Source: Bombyx mori (taxonomy: Eukaryota > Arthropoda > Insecta > Lepidoptera > Bombycidae). From it: a stretch of 64,000 nt of DNA. The stretch spans positions 10,153,501 through 10,217,500 of the forward strand of contig NC_085131.1 in assembly GCF_030269925.1 (NCBI RefSeq). The letters are read 5' to 3'. Positions 1 through 10,629 of the stretch are shown here, in pieces. A program made the translations under genes and the position numbers. The notes beneath the pieces are model-generated. The model had not been told where the DNA came from. It ran no database searches and saw only the letters and a list, made by a program, of their open reading frames with translations. The stretch's first letter is position 1. Every line of letters begins with the position of its first letter.

Positions 1-188
1 AAAAAAAATGTTTTATTTCCTAAAATGTTTTTGTATATGACCTCACCGTGGCTTACCGGACAATATTGGTGTAATCTAAATCATCCAACAGTGCGTATGT
101 TCAAATCTTCGTGTAGACACAAATTTTTTCTAAGGAAATACGTATTTGGCATGTATTTTCCCCCATTTTCTCCCAGGATGATTCGCTT

Positions 189-630
189 TGATGTCGTCGT
201 GGCCTAAAGAATAAGACGTCCGGTGCATTCGTATTGAACGACGCACCGGGTGCTTGAATCCCAGGCGGGTACCAATTTTTCTAATGAAATATGTACTTAG
301 CAAATGTTCACGATTGACTTCCGCGGTGAAGGAATAACATTGTGTAATAAAAATCCAAACCCGCAAAATTATAAGTTGCGTAATTACTGGTGGCAGGAAC
401 TCTTGTGAGTCCGCACGGGTACGTACTGCCTATTTCTGCTGTGAAGCAGTACCTAATGGGTTTCAGTTTGAAGGGTGGGGCAGCCGTTGTAACTATACTT
501 GAGACCTTAGAACTTATATCTCTAGGTGGGTGGCGCATTTAAGTTGTAGATGTCTATGGGCTCCAGTAACCACTTACCACCAGGTGCGCTGTGACCTCGA
601 CCACCCATCGTAGCAATAAAAAAAAAGATA
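189..630 (+). mobile_element. Bm1 SINE, full length
   Basis: A tRNA-related head carries an A box (GTGGCCTAAAGA) and a B-box-like GCTTGAATCCC. It is followed by the Bm1 body and ends in an A-rich tail after a degraded CATCTAAGCAATAAA terminus. Bm1 is a silkworm SINE transcribed by RNA polymerase III and moved by LINE machinery. This copy has several substitutions, including in the B box, so it is an older insertion and probably silent. Confidence 0.9.
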
Positions 631-649
631 GCATAACTCCTCGAGGCTA

Positions 650-2377
650 TTAGCAATATGTAGGCAATTAATAAAAAAACTGTATTTACACAATATTCGC
701 GTTCCCGCCAAAAACACCTAATGTTCGTTTATTAATGTAGTATGCTTTAAAATATCAATCAGATCCTGAATATCTCTTTTTAAAAATATATATCATGATA
801 AAAATTACGCATCTTCCTTTCTTATTACAATGTTCGAAATAACAGTTTAGTTCGGGTCTATCGGGTCTATGTTTTAATTTATCTCAGAGGATCATGTATA
901 CTATCCTATACCTAGCGCCTACCTATTTAGGTATAACCACTGAAGAATGGTATAGAAGATTAAATGTAATTGAAGTCTTCTTTTATTTTTAATTTTTTTA
1001 TGGATGTTAACGGATATATATTTGATGGATACAATAACTTCTTTGGTTTTAGTTACTTATACCGTAGGCCGCTATGATTGTATATTGAAAAATACAAATG
1101 TAAAGATTTTGCCATTATGTATTGTGTGAAGAAAATCATTGTCTTGAGACGATTTTGTAAAAAATAAACTCAATTATTATATCTATTCAAAAGCCTTCTG
1201 TTTAGTTTTGTTATCTATGGTACTTTCTGTGTCTGAGAGGGTAAGTAAAATCTGTCCGTGTTCCAATTAATTAAAGTTTCCGAAATACCCCTTGACGACA
1301 TCGTTGTGATTATTGGAAGACTTCAGAGATGGGATGGGAAATGGGTTACACTAATTTTGGCTCACATTATAAAGATCGGATATATCGGATCGTAAGCATT
1401 GTGTATTTTAGCGATAAGACCGCCTATTGTACAAATGTATCTGCTTGTTGTGTGTTTTTTAATGTTAATTGTGTTTTGGTGTGTTAGTGTGTTCTCTCTC
1501 TCTTTCTCTCTTCATTAATTATTTAAGCACGAACCGGAAGGACGGGCTACTTCGCGGCACAAATAGTGTTGCAGTCCGGTTTTTTTTATATAACAGCTTC
1601 TCTAGGATAACTAGCGTTTAGGCAACAAACTGGACTACTAATATGGAACATCTGGGTGTTTTTTTACAGGCCGGCCTTATTTTCGAATCGATTCTTAAAA
1701 TAATTCTAAGTTTAAAATGAACATTAAAAAAAATCCAAATTTGGTATATTCTCGTCCATCCTTATGGTGATCTGTGCTGTCGTCTTATTGCAAAAGTTTG
1801 TAATTTTTTTGGTAATTTCGTTAATTACACGACGCTATTTGTTTATCTATGAACATATGCGATATTCGTGCATTTTAAATAAAAACATATTTAAAATAAT
1901 TTGTTCTGCATTTGAAATTGGGTATAGATAGCCGCATCATACGACACGATATTGGAACAGGCTCTTAGGCGAAGATGACTTTAAATTATTTTGTTAATTT
2001 GATAAGTCCAAATATTTTGAATGTATATATCCATTGATGATAGGCGATAAAATTCTGTAGCGTATACATGTCGCAATGTCATACACATAAAAACGCAATT
2101 CGTTTGTAGGTACTATGAATTTTTGTTTCTTCTTTTTTTTCATTGGCGTGTTAAAAATGGCACAAGTATATTTAAAATAATTTTCTTTGGAATGCGCTTT
2201 TCCTTAACTATGATTACTCTGACGTAAATGAATTTCCTAAGTCAAACGATATAAGTTCGACAGGATAGCAATCAGATGCGAAGTGAGCGTTTCCTGTGTC
2301 GCCGCCCTCCGGCCGCCGACCGCCCGCCCATCTCGCCCTGACTTACTGTATTTATTTACGTAATATTTACACTTATC
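650..2377. other. AT-rich stretch without recognised features
   Basis: No long open frame, RNA gene or known repeat is visible. A pyrimidine run (TCTC) lies near 1490-1510 and a short GC-rich patch at 2285-2335. Everything else is low-complexity AT-rich DNA. Confidence 0.5.
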
Positions 2378-2625
2378 TTTTTTTTTATTGCTTAGATGGG
2401 TGGACGAGCTCACAGCCCACCTGGTGTTAAGTGGTTACTGGAGCCCATAGACATTTACAATGTAAATGCGCCACCCACCTTGAGACATAAGTTTTAAGGT
2501 CTCAGGTATAGTTACAACGGCTACCCCACCTTTCAAACCAAAACGCATTACTGCTTCACGGGAGAAATAGGCAAGGTGGTGGTACCCACCCGCGCGGACT
2601 CAAAAGAGGTCCTACCACCAGTAAA
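2378..2625 (-). mobile_element. Bm1 SINE, 5'-truncated
   Basis: A T-run and TTGCTTAGATGGGTGGACG mark the 3' tail of a minus-strand Bm1. The body runs to the CCTACCACCAGTAAAA edge and the tRNA head is missing. It abuts a plus-strand BMC1-like fragment, so two retroposons landed side by side. Confidence 0.9.
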
Positions 2626-2635
2626 ATATCTGACA

Positions 2636-2999
2636 TACCCAGATCCTGTGGACCGAATGGACAACAGTCGACGTCGCCCTAAACACGTCATTACGGTTCC
2701 TCCCGATCCATTAACGGTGCTTTTAGGTACCTCAAGCACCGGTCACCGTCCTCGTCGAACCCGTCGCTTGCGACGAAGGGCTCGACGAGTAAATTAACCC
2801 ATAGACACAGCCCACTGACTTCCTCGCCGGATCTTCTCAGTGGGTCGCGTTTCCGATCCGGTGGTAGATTCTGCGAAGCACGGCTCTTGCTAGGGTTCGT
2901 GTTAGCAACTTCGTCTGGTTTGAGCTCCGTGAGCTCACCTAAACGTCAAGGAGAAGCTGAAATAGCCTCTTAGGCAGCCAGCGAATAGGTAGGGGAAAA
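2636..2999 (+). mobile_element. BMC1-like Jockey LINE, 3' end with last ORF2 codons
   Basis: Positions 2636-2797 encode about 53 residues matching the carboxy end of the reverse transcriptase frame at 35512-36503, including the basic tail RRTRRLRRRARRVN and the stop. The 3' untranslated region follows with its CTTCTCAGTGGGTCGCG and CGATCCGGTGGTAGATTC landmarks, ending in a short A run. This is a severely 5'-truncated, non-functional copy. Confidence 0.85.
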
Positions 3000-3009
3000 A
3001 GCATAAATT

Positions 3010-3590
3010 AAAGGTGTGTAATTAGAAAGTTACTTGAAAAAAAAACATTGATAAATTTTGTTATTCGATATGGTCGAACAACGCGGAACTCGAAGATCAG
3101 TCTCATTTTAAGGTATAATATTATAATAAATAAGTTATTAGAGTTTTTTTATGTTAAAAATAAACACGTACCAACTAAAATTGCCGTTCGGATACTTAGG
3201 TAAAATAAAGCAATACAACGCTATTTTGACATTTTCCTGAGATGTGTGCTTGCTTACTTACTTCTTATGGTTCAGATAGAATATTACAAGTCAAGAGAGA
3301 AATTTTAAATTTTTCGGAATAAATGTGGGTTTATATAAGAAAAGTAAAGATACTACATATTTTGTTTTTTTGTGAGATGATATATCAAAGTAGGCATTTA
3401 ACAGAATTATCAATTTAAATAATAATCAAAATACTTTAAGTTTGTGATGACAGCTGACATAGATCCTTCGTTTATACAATGTAAACAAACAAGGGTACGT
3501 CACGTTTATCGAGCCCACGCGAACTGTCGTCCACTTATCAGTCGCCAAGTAGGTGAGCTAGATATGAATTTACCTATGGAACGATTTATA
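3010..3590. other. AT-rich stretch without recognised features
   Basis: No gene or known repeat could be recognised between the BMC1-like fragment and the Helitron. Confidence 0.5.
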
Positions 3591-3595
3591 AGCGA

Positions 3596-3840
3596 CTAGC
3601 TGACCCGGCAGACTTCGTAGTGCCTCAATCGATAAATAAAAGACCGACGGGGGACACATCAAAGGAAAAACAAAATTGTTATTTTTATTTAATTCCAAGC
3701 ATTCTTATATTTATCTACCTTTTAAACCTTCTCTGGACATTCACAAATAATTCAAGACCAAAATTAGCCAAATCCGTCCAGCCGTTGTCGAGTTTTAGCG
3801 AGACTAACGAACAGCAATTCATTTTTATATAATATATAGA
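3596..3840 (-). mobile_element. Short non-autonomous Helitron, family A
   Basis: Read on the minus strand it starts TCTATATATTATAT after an A and ends GGGTCAGCTAG before a T. This is the Helitron pattern: A|TC at the 5' end, CTAG|T at the 3' end, insertion between A and T, no target duplication. Copies of the same family lie at 18622-18878 and 63313-63603. It encodes no Rep/helicase and must move in trans. Confidence 0.8.
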
Positions 3841-3849
3841 TAAGAGATG

Positions 3850-4620
3850 GCGTTTCGAAGGCCCTCTCTCAAATCTTCGGGTTCAATGTTGCATTAATAG
3901 ATGTACTATTTCATATATTTTTTCTATGAGATTTTAAAATAAGATGGTTCGAAGATAATCTTCTTAATAGGGTGCGACTTCAAATATCACTTGGCTAACG
4001 TGATTTGTACTTTGATATTTATCGATCGATTTAAAACCAATCATACTGAGATGAGATTATTATTCTTCTGAGATGAAATTGTAATTTATTGTATTCATTT
4101 AGATTAGAAATTAAATATCTGTTTTTCTGAATCCTTAAAAAGGTAACCCTAAAAAATTTGAACTACAATTTAAATTTTTAATGCAAACAATTATCATGCA
4201 TCACCAAATTTAACAATTGTTCTTTTATTTGATTTGAGAAGAGCACAGGTGATACGAAATATATATGTCGGAGAAGCCACAATTATTAACAGCATCGTCA
4301 GAAATCGTAGGGTCAAATAGGGTGATCGAGCTAAGAGAAATATTGAGTACACCAATCACGTTTGTTATCTTAGAACCATTTAGAAACCTTCTCGTGGCGA
4401 TAGCAAACCAAAACGAATGACAGTTGTTAGGACGGAAGCACCGCTCTTCAAGAAGGCTGGGTGGTAAGTGAGATGGTGTCTACGCACCTCCATCGGCTAG
4501 ACTCTGTCATAGCATGATGTTAGTCGAGTCCCCACGATACCGCAATCGTGCTGCCATCTCTAGGGAATCGTGCTGCGTTTCGTTTAGTTACCAAACTAAT
4601 TACCGTCTCCGACGTATATG
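3850..4620. other. AT-rich stretch; possible decayed LINE tail at its end
   Basis: Nothing is recognised up to about 4430. Positions 4430-4590 have a moderately GC-rich character like a decayed LINE 3' region, but I cannot assign it. Confidence 0.35.
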
Positions 4621-4633
4621 TGTCTATTAATAA

Positions 4634-5014
4634 TTGATTTTACTCGTCCTTACTGATCCATCAGATCCAATAACTCTTGTATTAGATACCTTCAGCTCTA
4701 GCACTAGGAGCAGGCTGAGGAACCCTGGTTGTTGGACCGTACTCGTCGAACTCGACAAAGAGGTCGACGTGCAATCTGACCCATGCATCAGCCCGCTGAG
4801 TTTCTCGCTGGATCTTCTCAGCGGGTCGCGATTCCGATCCGGTAGTAGATTCATTCGCGAAGCAGCTACTTTTGAGTTGTTAGGTCTCCTTCGGAGGCGC
4901 TCGGGCAGCTGTTACCAAGTCCCACCCTTTCTAGCTGAGCCTTTGCTCGCCCACCTGTCCTGGTGAAACTGGAAAGGCCCCCGGACCACCAGTAATACCT
5001 TAATCATAAAAAAA
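4634..5014 (+). mobile_element. Jockey-like LINE 3' end, BMC1-related second subfamily
   Basis: It shares the CTGAGTTTCTCGC ... GGATCTTCTCAGCGGGTCGCG block with BMC1-like tails. It differs downstream, with GGAGGCGCTCGGGCAG and CTGAGCCTTTGCTCGCCCACC, and ends in an A run after CTTAATCAT. The same variant recurs at 42775-43080 and 52710-52935. No functional coding frame remains. Confidence 0.65.
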
Positions 5015-5152
5015 ACGTGGATGTCGTTCGTAAACATTTGCTAGTAGGTATTTTATTATAAAAATGGTAGTTGCCTGCGGGATTCGAACATCGTTGCATC
5101 ACTCGATACTAATGCACCAAGCTTTCTATCTTTTAGGCCACGGTGACTTCTA
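5015..5152 (-). mobile_element. Bm1-type SINE head fragment
   Basis: The minus strand carries a tRNA-like head with A box CGTGGCCTAAAAG and an intact B box GTTCGAATCCC, followed by about 60 bases of Bm1-like body. Only the 5' part is present, which is unusual because most copies here lose the 5' end. It is flanked by near-repeats of ACCACCAGTAATAC at 4984 and 5192. Confidence 0.65.
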
Positions 5153-5668
5153 AATGCGTCTATTATTTTCATTATAATTTTTACCACCAGTAATACTTCA
5201 ATCATAAAAAATAGAAATAAAAATTTCTGTCAAACTATAGTAAGATATTGATGTCAAAGCTTTCTCTAATGACTTAGGACAGAGGTCGATCGGCGTAGCG
5301 GCCAAGTCGTCACTCTCGGCGGGCGGCGGTGCCTCCTTCAACAACGGCCTGCACCAGAAGGATTCATTACACGCATGACCACACCGCGTATCTATTCAAT
5401 AACCCATAATTATTTATAGGGAATTCGATGTTTTCAATCCGTTCAGTCATTTTGTTATTCGCAAATACGTAGTTATTATCGATATTAATTGCGGGTTTGT
5501 TATGGTCTAAGAAATGCGTTGAATCTTTGATGATATATGTAATCTTCGAATTGAGAGATTGAATGATACGAAATTATAAACTTCCATAAAAAAAATGATA
5601 ATTATAAGCTTGGTACTCTTCAGGAAGGCTTTTTTAATAACAGCAAATTCAAATTAACACGAATAGTT

Positions 5669-5904
5669 TTTTTTTATTCTTTTTTATTTTTTCTTACATG
5701 CTAAGTGGTTACCGGAGCCCATAGACATCTACAACATAAATGCTGCCACCCACCTTGAATCATGATTTCTAAGGTCTCCGTTTTATTACAGCATAACGGC
5801 TGCCCCATCCTTCAAACCGAAACGCGTTAGTGCTTCACAGCAGAAATAGGCAGGGTGGTGGTATCTACCCGTGCGGACTCATAAGACGTCCTAGACGCTA
5901 GGTA
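5669..5904 (-). mobile_element. Bm1 SINE, diverged
   Basis: A T-rich tail is followed by TAAGTGGTTACCGGAGCCCATAG and the rest of the Bm1 body in reverse, with many substitutions. The tRNA head is absent. Confidence 0.75.
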
Positions 5905-5924
5905 CGTTTTGGTATCGCTAGCCT

Positions 5925-6035
5925 ATTTTTGCTGCGAACTAGTTATGTGTTCCGCTTTGAAGGGTTGGACAGCTGTTAATAATACTAAATCTTCCACTCC
6001 ATGTTTCAAAGTAGGAGGCGGCATTTAATTTACGT
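5925..6035 (+). mobile_element. Bm1 SINE relic
   Basis: A decayed plus-strand match to the middle of Bm1 (TTGAAGGGTTGGACAGC, then GTAGGAGGCGGCATTTA). It lies tail to tail with the previous copy, so the two make a loose inverted pair. Confidence 0.5.
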
Positions 6036-6435
6036 ATGGTAACGCATTTCATAAACCTAAAATAAAATAATATTAAGAGTATTAATAGTAAGTAGTATTA
6101 CTAATAGTAAGGGCATCAGACAATAAATGTATTGAATCATCTCTATTTAGATTCAATCACCCGCTCTATGATTTACGTATTAAAGCAATTATTACATAGT
6201 TTTGGCATGATCCCTACCCACCGCAGTTTGTGGTTGCTCACTAATTTTAATATCAGTATCTAATCGGCAATCTATTGATGTAAATGTGAAGTTTGTTTAT
6301 TCTTAATGGAGATTGCTTACGTCCTTTCGAATGTTCATTGGAGTTAATTCATTCATTTTTCATGGTTCCAAGCCGGTTTCGGCCACGGCCACCAGAGTTT
6401 TCTGCTTAATAACTTAGGAGCTAATTAATATCCGC

Positions 6436-6666
6436 GCCTCTCATGTGAGTCCGCGCGGGTAGGTACCACCACCCTGCCTATTTCTGCCGTGAAGCAGTAA
6501 TGCGTCTCGGTTTGGCGGGTGGGGCAGCCGTTGTAACTATACTTGAGACCTTAGAACTGATATCTCAAGGTGGGTGGCGCATTTACGTCGTAAATGACTA
6601 TGGGCTACAGTAACCATTTAACACTAGGTGGGTTGTGAGCTCGTCCTTCCATCTAAGCAATAAAAA
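6436..6666 (+). mobile_element. Bm1 SINE, 5'-truncated
   Basis: The body runs from GTGAGTCCGCGCGGGTAGG to CATCTAAGCAATAAAAAT. It forms the left part of a composite unit that recurs inverted near 30 kb. Confidence 0.88.
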
Positions 6667-6815
6667 TATATATATATGGCTATGGTAGCTTATCTTGTTT
6701 TTAAACGTGATAAACATAAGCTAGACATAAAAATACCACCCACGAAGTTGTAAAAAAATTGTAGAAGGATGGTTGGAGTTACTGCATATTAAAGTATGAA
6801 AGTGGGCTATAGCAA
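6667..6815 (+). repeat. Spacer of a Bm1-BMC1 composite repeat
   Basis: The segment from ATATGGCTATGGTAGC to GTGGGCTATAGCAACC recurs in inverted orientation at about 30119-30268. At both places it lies between a Bm1 tail and a BMC1-like segment that begins CCGATCCTGTAGA. It is therefore part of a larger repeated unit, not chance flanking DNA. No coding content is recognised. Confidence 0.7.
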
Positions 6816-7180
6816 CCCGATCCTGTAGACCGAATGGTAAACAGTCGACGTCGCCCAAAATACGACATTACGGATCCTCACGATCCATTAACGGTGCTTT
6901 TAGGTACCACAAGCACCGGTTTCCGTCCTCGTCGAACCCGTCGCTTGCGACGAAGGGCTCCACGAGCGAATTAACCCATAGACACAGCCCACTGAGTTTC
7001 TCGCCGGATCTTCTCAGTGGGTCGCATTTCCGATCGTGTGGTAGATTCTGCGAAGCACTGCTCTTGCTAGGGTCAGTGTTAGCATCACTCCGGTTTGAGC
7101 CCCGTGAGCCTAGCCCACCTACTAGTTAAGGTTACGCTGAAATAGCCTCTCAAGGCTATCAGCTTAGGTAGGATAGTAAA
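6816..7180 (+). mobile_element. BMC1-like Jockey LINE, 3' end
   Basis: It starts at CCGATCCTGTAGACCG, contains a mutated end of ORF2, and continues with the 3' UTR blocks to the A-rich end near 7170. It is joined directly to the spacer described above. Confidence 0.85.
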
Positions 7181-7610
7181 AAAGGTTATAGCATTCACGT
7201 TGTGTTGCTGTTCATGGGCTTTGTGAACCACTTAATATTAGCTGAATCTTGAGCTTGAATTTTAATGAACAACCATAAAAATCACGTTAGGGACGGATCA
7301 CTGATTTGCGAACACGCGACAATACTATACTAAGTACCACAATATAACCATAAACTAACATTGATAGTGACTTAGTCGGGTAAGCATCCCCTACAATCTT
7401 CAGGCGTCCTACGAAATATAAAATTCACCCCTGCACATTCATCTTGCAAGACGTCGCGACATCAAACGCTGGGGGGAAGTTTATCCGAAGCCCTAACTGC
7501 GAATGCGGTCGAAAAAATCACCCAGTGAAGACGTAATTATTTCTATGCAATTTTAATTTTGCTGCTCATAAAATATGCACTAAAAACTAGACACTTGATG
7601 TCATCGAAAC

Positions 7611-7639
7611 AGAGTCAGCCTAGGTTGTAGGCTGACTCT
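7611..7639. repeat. Short perfect hairpin
   Basis: The 11-base arms AGAGTCAGCCT and AGGCTGACTCT are separated by 7 bases. No T-run follows and eukaryotic context makes a terminator reading unsuitable. Role unknown. Confidence 0.6.
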
Positions 7640-7777
7640 TCTAGGTGAGAGAATTCGATCGATATGTGAACTAAATAATGTTAATAATGATTTAAGATTG
7701 AATTTATTTTGAGTGGGTACATCCGTTCTAAGCTTAGAAATGTTTTGAATTAACAAAAATTACGCCAGAGTTACGTA

Positions 7778-7823
7778 CATATACTTTGAGCTCGCCCACC
7801 CATTTAAGTAATAAATAAAAAAA
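7778..7823 (+). mobile_element. Bm1 SINE 3' tip
   Basis: Only the terminal GAGCTCGCCCACCCATTTAA, an AATAAATA stretch and the A tail remain. Confidence 0.6.
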
Positions 7824-8107
7824 AGTGCCTTTTCGGTACGAATTCGATAATCAATAATAGAGGTTTCATTTCTTAGTGGAAATGGTAATTATCGGAGCTC
7901 AGAGAAGTTTCACTTGGAGTCGAATTATCAAGTTCTTTTGACTTGTTTGTTTTGACATTCATTTAAATAGATAGTATCGCATGATGCTATCCATCCATGC
8001 CGGCTCACAATGTCCGCATCGCCTGTTAACGATGGTTGATTATCGCAGTCTGCTTGTATAATAATCAGAAAATGCTACTGACTACACAAGAGATCCTACC
8101 ACTTACT

Positions 8108-8348
8108 GGTGGTAGGACGTCTTGTGAGTCCGCACGGGTAGGTACCACCACCCTGCCTATTTCTGCCGTAAAGCAGTAATGCGTTTCGGCTTGAATGGTG
8201 GGACAGTCGTTGTAACTATACTTGAGACCTTAGAACTTATATCTCAAGGTGGGTAGCGCATTTACGTTGTAAATGTCAATGGGCTCCAGTAACCACTTAA
8301 CACCAGGTGGGCTGTGAGCTCGTCCACCCATCTAAGCAATAAAAAAAA
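8108..8348 (+). mobile_element. Bm1 SINE, 5'-truncated
   Basis: It runs from ACTGGTGGTAGGACGTC to the A tail after CATCTAAGCAAT. The break at ACTGGTGGTAGG recurs in many copies here and marks the junction between the tRNA-related half and the body. Confidence 0.9.
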
Positions 8349-8349
8349 T

Positions 8350-9412
8350 GCTATTGCCGATATACAGTGAATTGCTTAGTCCTTTTTACGACACTTATTC
8401 AAGTTGATGGACTGTTACCATTCTGGAATTCCACATAGACAATGAACGAAAACTTTAAGATCAGAGTTTTTTTTTCCGGAAAATACTTAAATCGTAACAG
8501 CACGCATAAAATTGTCGGCGAGCCCGTTAAAAGCCACGTTGTATCAAAGAAATGCGTCTAATGAATCTATTGATGGATCTATGTGTGCGTTTTGAGTATT
8601 TTTTTAAGTACGCAAACTGGGTACGCATGTGTGCGGCGAGGGGAGAAAGCCAAGAGATGTTTTCTTCGGCCCCTCCATTTCTTATACTTGGATTCGTATG
8701 TATTGATACTTTAACGTTTAAATAACTCGTAATTTAGACAAATTCTATTACTAAAGAGAATAATAATAATTACTGAGACATTATGTACGTTTATCATTGT
8801 TAATTGTCTAGAAAAAAATCCTTAAATCCATTACACATAAATTTGCTCAATTACAACTGTAAAATGGTGTTACATTGCTTAAATATATCATAAAATATAA
8901 ATGAGCAAATTATGTTTAAGTCCTAGGATTTGTAAATTGATATAATTTTCCTGAATTCATCTCAAGTGTATCAAGTATCAAAAAAAGAAATCAGCACACA
9001 AATCACTCCCCTTATTTCGCTCGAGTCCGTCGATCGTCTCAGCGCACGCACACACGCGCCCCGCCACTATCCGAGTCGTTCACCGACGCACACAGACTCA
9101 ACATAGGGGCGCCAGGCCCTTGCGAAACTCCTCCTTATATTTTCTTCTTTGTTATGTAAAAAAATAATAATGGTAGAAAGGGGATCATAAAATCGATATC
9201 CGAATGTATGTACTCGTGAATGTTGGCGAATTTTTTTTGGTAGGTACTCAATCATTCTCATTCTTGTGAACATTTCGGGGTATGACCGACGTGGTAGATA
9301 TTACCTGATGACAGGTACTATCTTCCGAATTATTATAGAACTTATAGTTTGTTATTTGAAAGCACATGGATACTATCAAACATTAATTGTGTTGTCAACG
9401 AAATTGAAGTTT
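8350..9412. other. Stretch without recognised features
   Basis: AT-rich DNA with a GC-richer, CpG-containing patch at 9000-9120. Open frames on either strand are short and do not look like proteins. Confidence 0.45.
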
Positions 9413-9846
9413 TGAAGTCGTCGTGGCCTAAAAGTTAAGACGTCCGGTGCATTCCTATCTAGCGATGCAACGATGTTCGAATCCCTCAGGCGTGCACCAA
9501 TTTTTCTTATGAAATACGTACTTAATAAATGTTTACAATTGACTTCCACGGTGAAGGAATAACGTCGTGTAATAAAAATCAAACAAGCTAAATTATAATT
9601 TGCGTAATTACTGGTGGTAGGACCTCTTGTGAGGCCGCACGGGTAGGTACCACCACCATGCCTATTTCTGCCGTGAAGCAGTAATGCGTTTGCGGCTTGA
9701 AGGATAGACTGTAAAAACTGAGACCTTAGAACTATTATCTCAAGGTAGGTGGCGGCATTTGCGTTGTAGATGTCTATGGGCTCCGGTAACCATCTAAAAT
9801 CAGGTGGGCCGTGAGTTCATCAACCCACCTAAGCAATAAAAAAAAA
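9413..9846 (+). mobile_element. Bm1 SINE, full length
   Basis: The head begins GTCGTCGTGGCCTAAAAG with the B box GTTCGAATCCC. The body continues through TGGTGGTAGG to the tail CACCTAAGCAATAAA. It is a complete element with moderate divergence. A minus-strand copy follows within 45 bases, so a transcript through both could fold into a long hairpin. Confidence 0.92.
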
Positions 9847-9888
9847 CATGACGCCACGACCGCTTTGCCGAGAATGAGCGAAATGAAC

Positions 9889-10160
9889 GTAAATGCGCCA
9901 CCCACCTTGAGATATAAGTTCTAAGGTCTCAGTATACCCTTCAAACCGAAACGCATTACTGCTTCACGGCAGAAATAGGCAAGGTGGTGGTACCTACCTG
10001 ACCCGACTCACAAGAGGTCCTACCACCAATAAAATACCAACTTGAGGCCTAAATGTCAATTGTAAAGGTGACTGTTCCAACAGTTGAAACTGGTACGAAT
10101 GAGTGCTACGCTGCAGAAATAGGCAAGTTGATGTTACTTGCTCGTGCGCCTTTAGCAATA
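9889..10160 (-). mobile_element. Bm1 SINE, fragmented
   Basis: 9889-10028 is clear minus-strand Bm1 body without the tail. 10090-10160 contains further weak matches (GCAGAAATAGGCAAG), probably an older copy. Confidence 0.75.
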
Positions 10161-10317
10161 TTTCCACCATGAGCCCGTTTGCTCATTTAAGGTAATGTAC
10201 GTTCAAATTAGAATGTCGTTTCATGTTAAATTTTCCACGGCCTGTGATCAGATAATAAAAATCTAATTACTTACCGATTTTAACGTCCTAAGATACTATT
10301 TTTTCAGCTACAACTGA

Positions 10318-10486
10318 TGGCTCCTGAGTTTCTCGACGGATCTTCTCAGTGGGTCGCGATTCGGATCCGGTGGTAGATTCAGCGAAGCATTGCTCTTGCT
10401 AGGACTAGTGCTAGCATGCTCTGTCATGTTGAACAAGTGAGCTGGTCTGAACGCTTGAGCGTAGCTGGAATAGCTACTTAGACTAC
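10318..10486 (+). mobile_element. BMC1-like LINE 3' UTR fragment
   Basis: It shares CTGAGTTTCTCGACGGATC, CTTCTCAGTGGGTCGCG and GATCCGGTGGTAGATTC with the BMC1-like tails. It ends without an A run where it meets a minus-strand LINE remnant. Confidence 0.65.
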
Positions 10487-10489
10487 CAG

Positions 10490-10617
10490 CGATTCCTCCT
10501 CCGTGCGTCATATTCCTCAGTGCTGAGGGGTTGTGACCTTTACGGAGCACTTTTGCTAGGACTATGTTCCTCCATTCACTCCTGTCCTCCGCGCAGTGGA
10601 TAGCGACATCGATGCTG
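10490..10617 (-). pseudogene. LINE ORF carboxy-terminal remnant
   Basis: The minus strand is open for about 42 codons and reads AEDRSEWRNIVLAKVL followed by RKGHNPSALRN. This resembles the AxDRxxWR tail that follows the reverse transcriptase of several insect non-LTR elements. Both ends are cut off. The clade is not assigned. It is a broken transposon fragment. Confidence 0.5.
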
Positions 10618-10629
10618 GATTAAGTAAGG

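Noticed and set aside
9425..9495. tRNA gene at the Bm1 heads
   Set aside because: The same head recurs at 190 and 54565 with Bm1 body attached. It is a repeated SINE promoter region.
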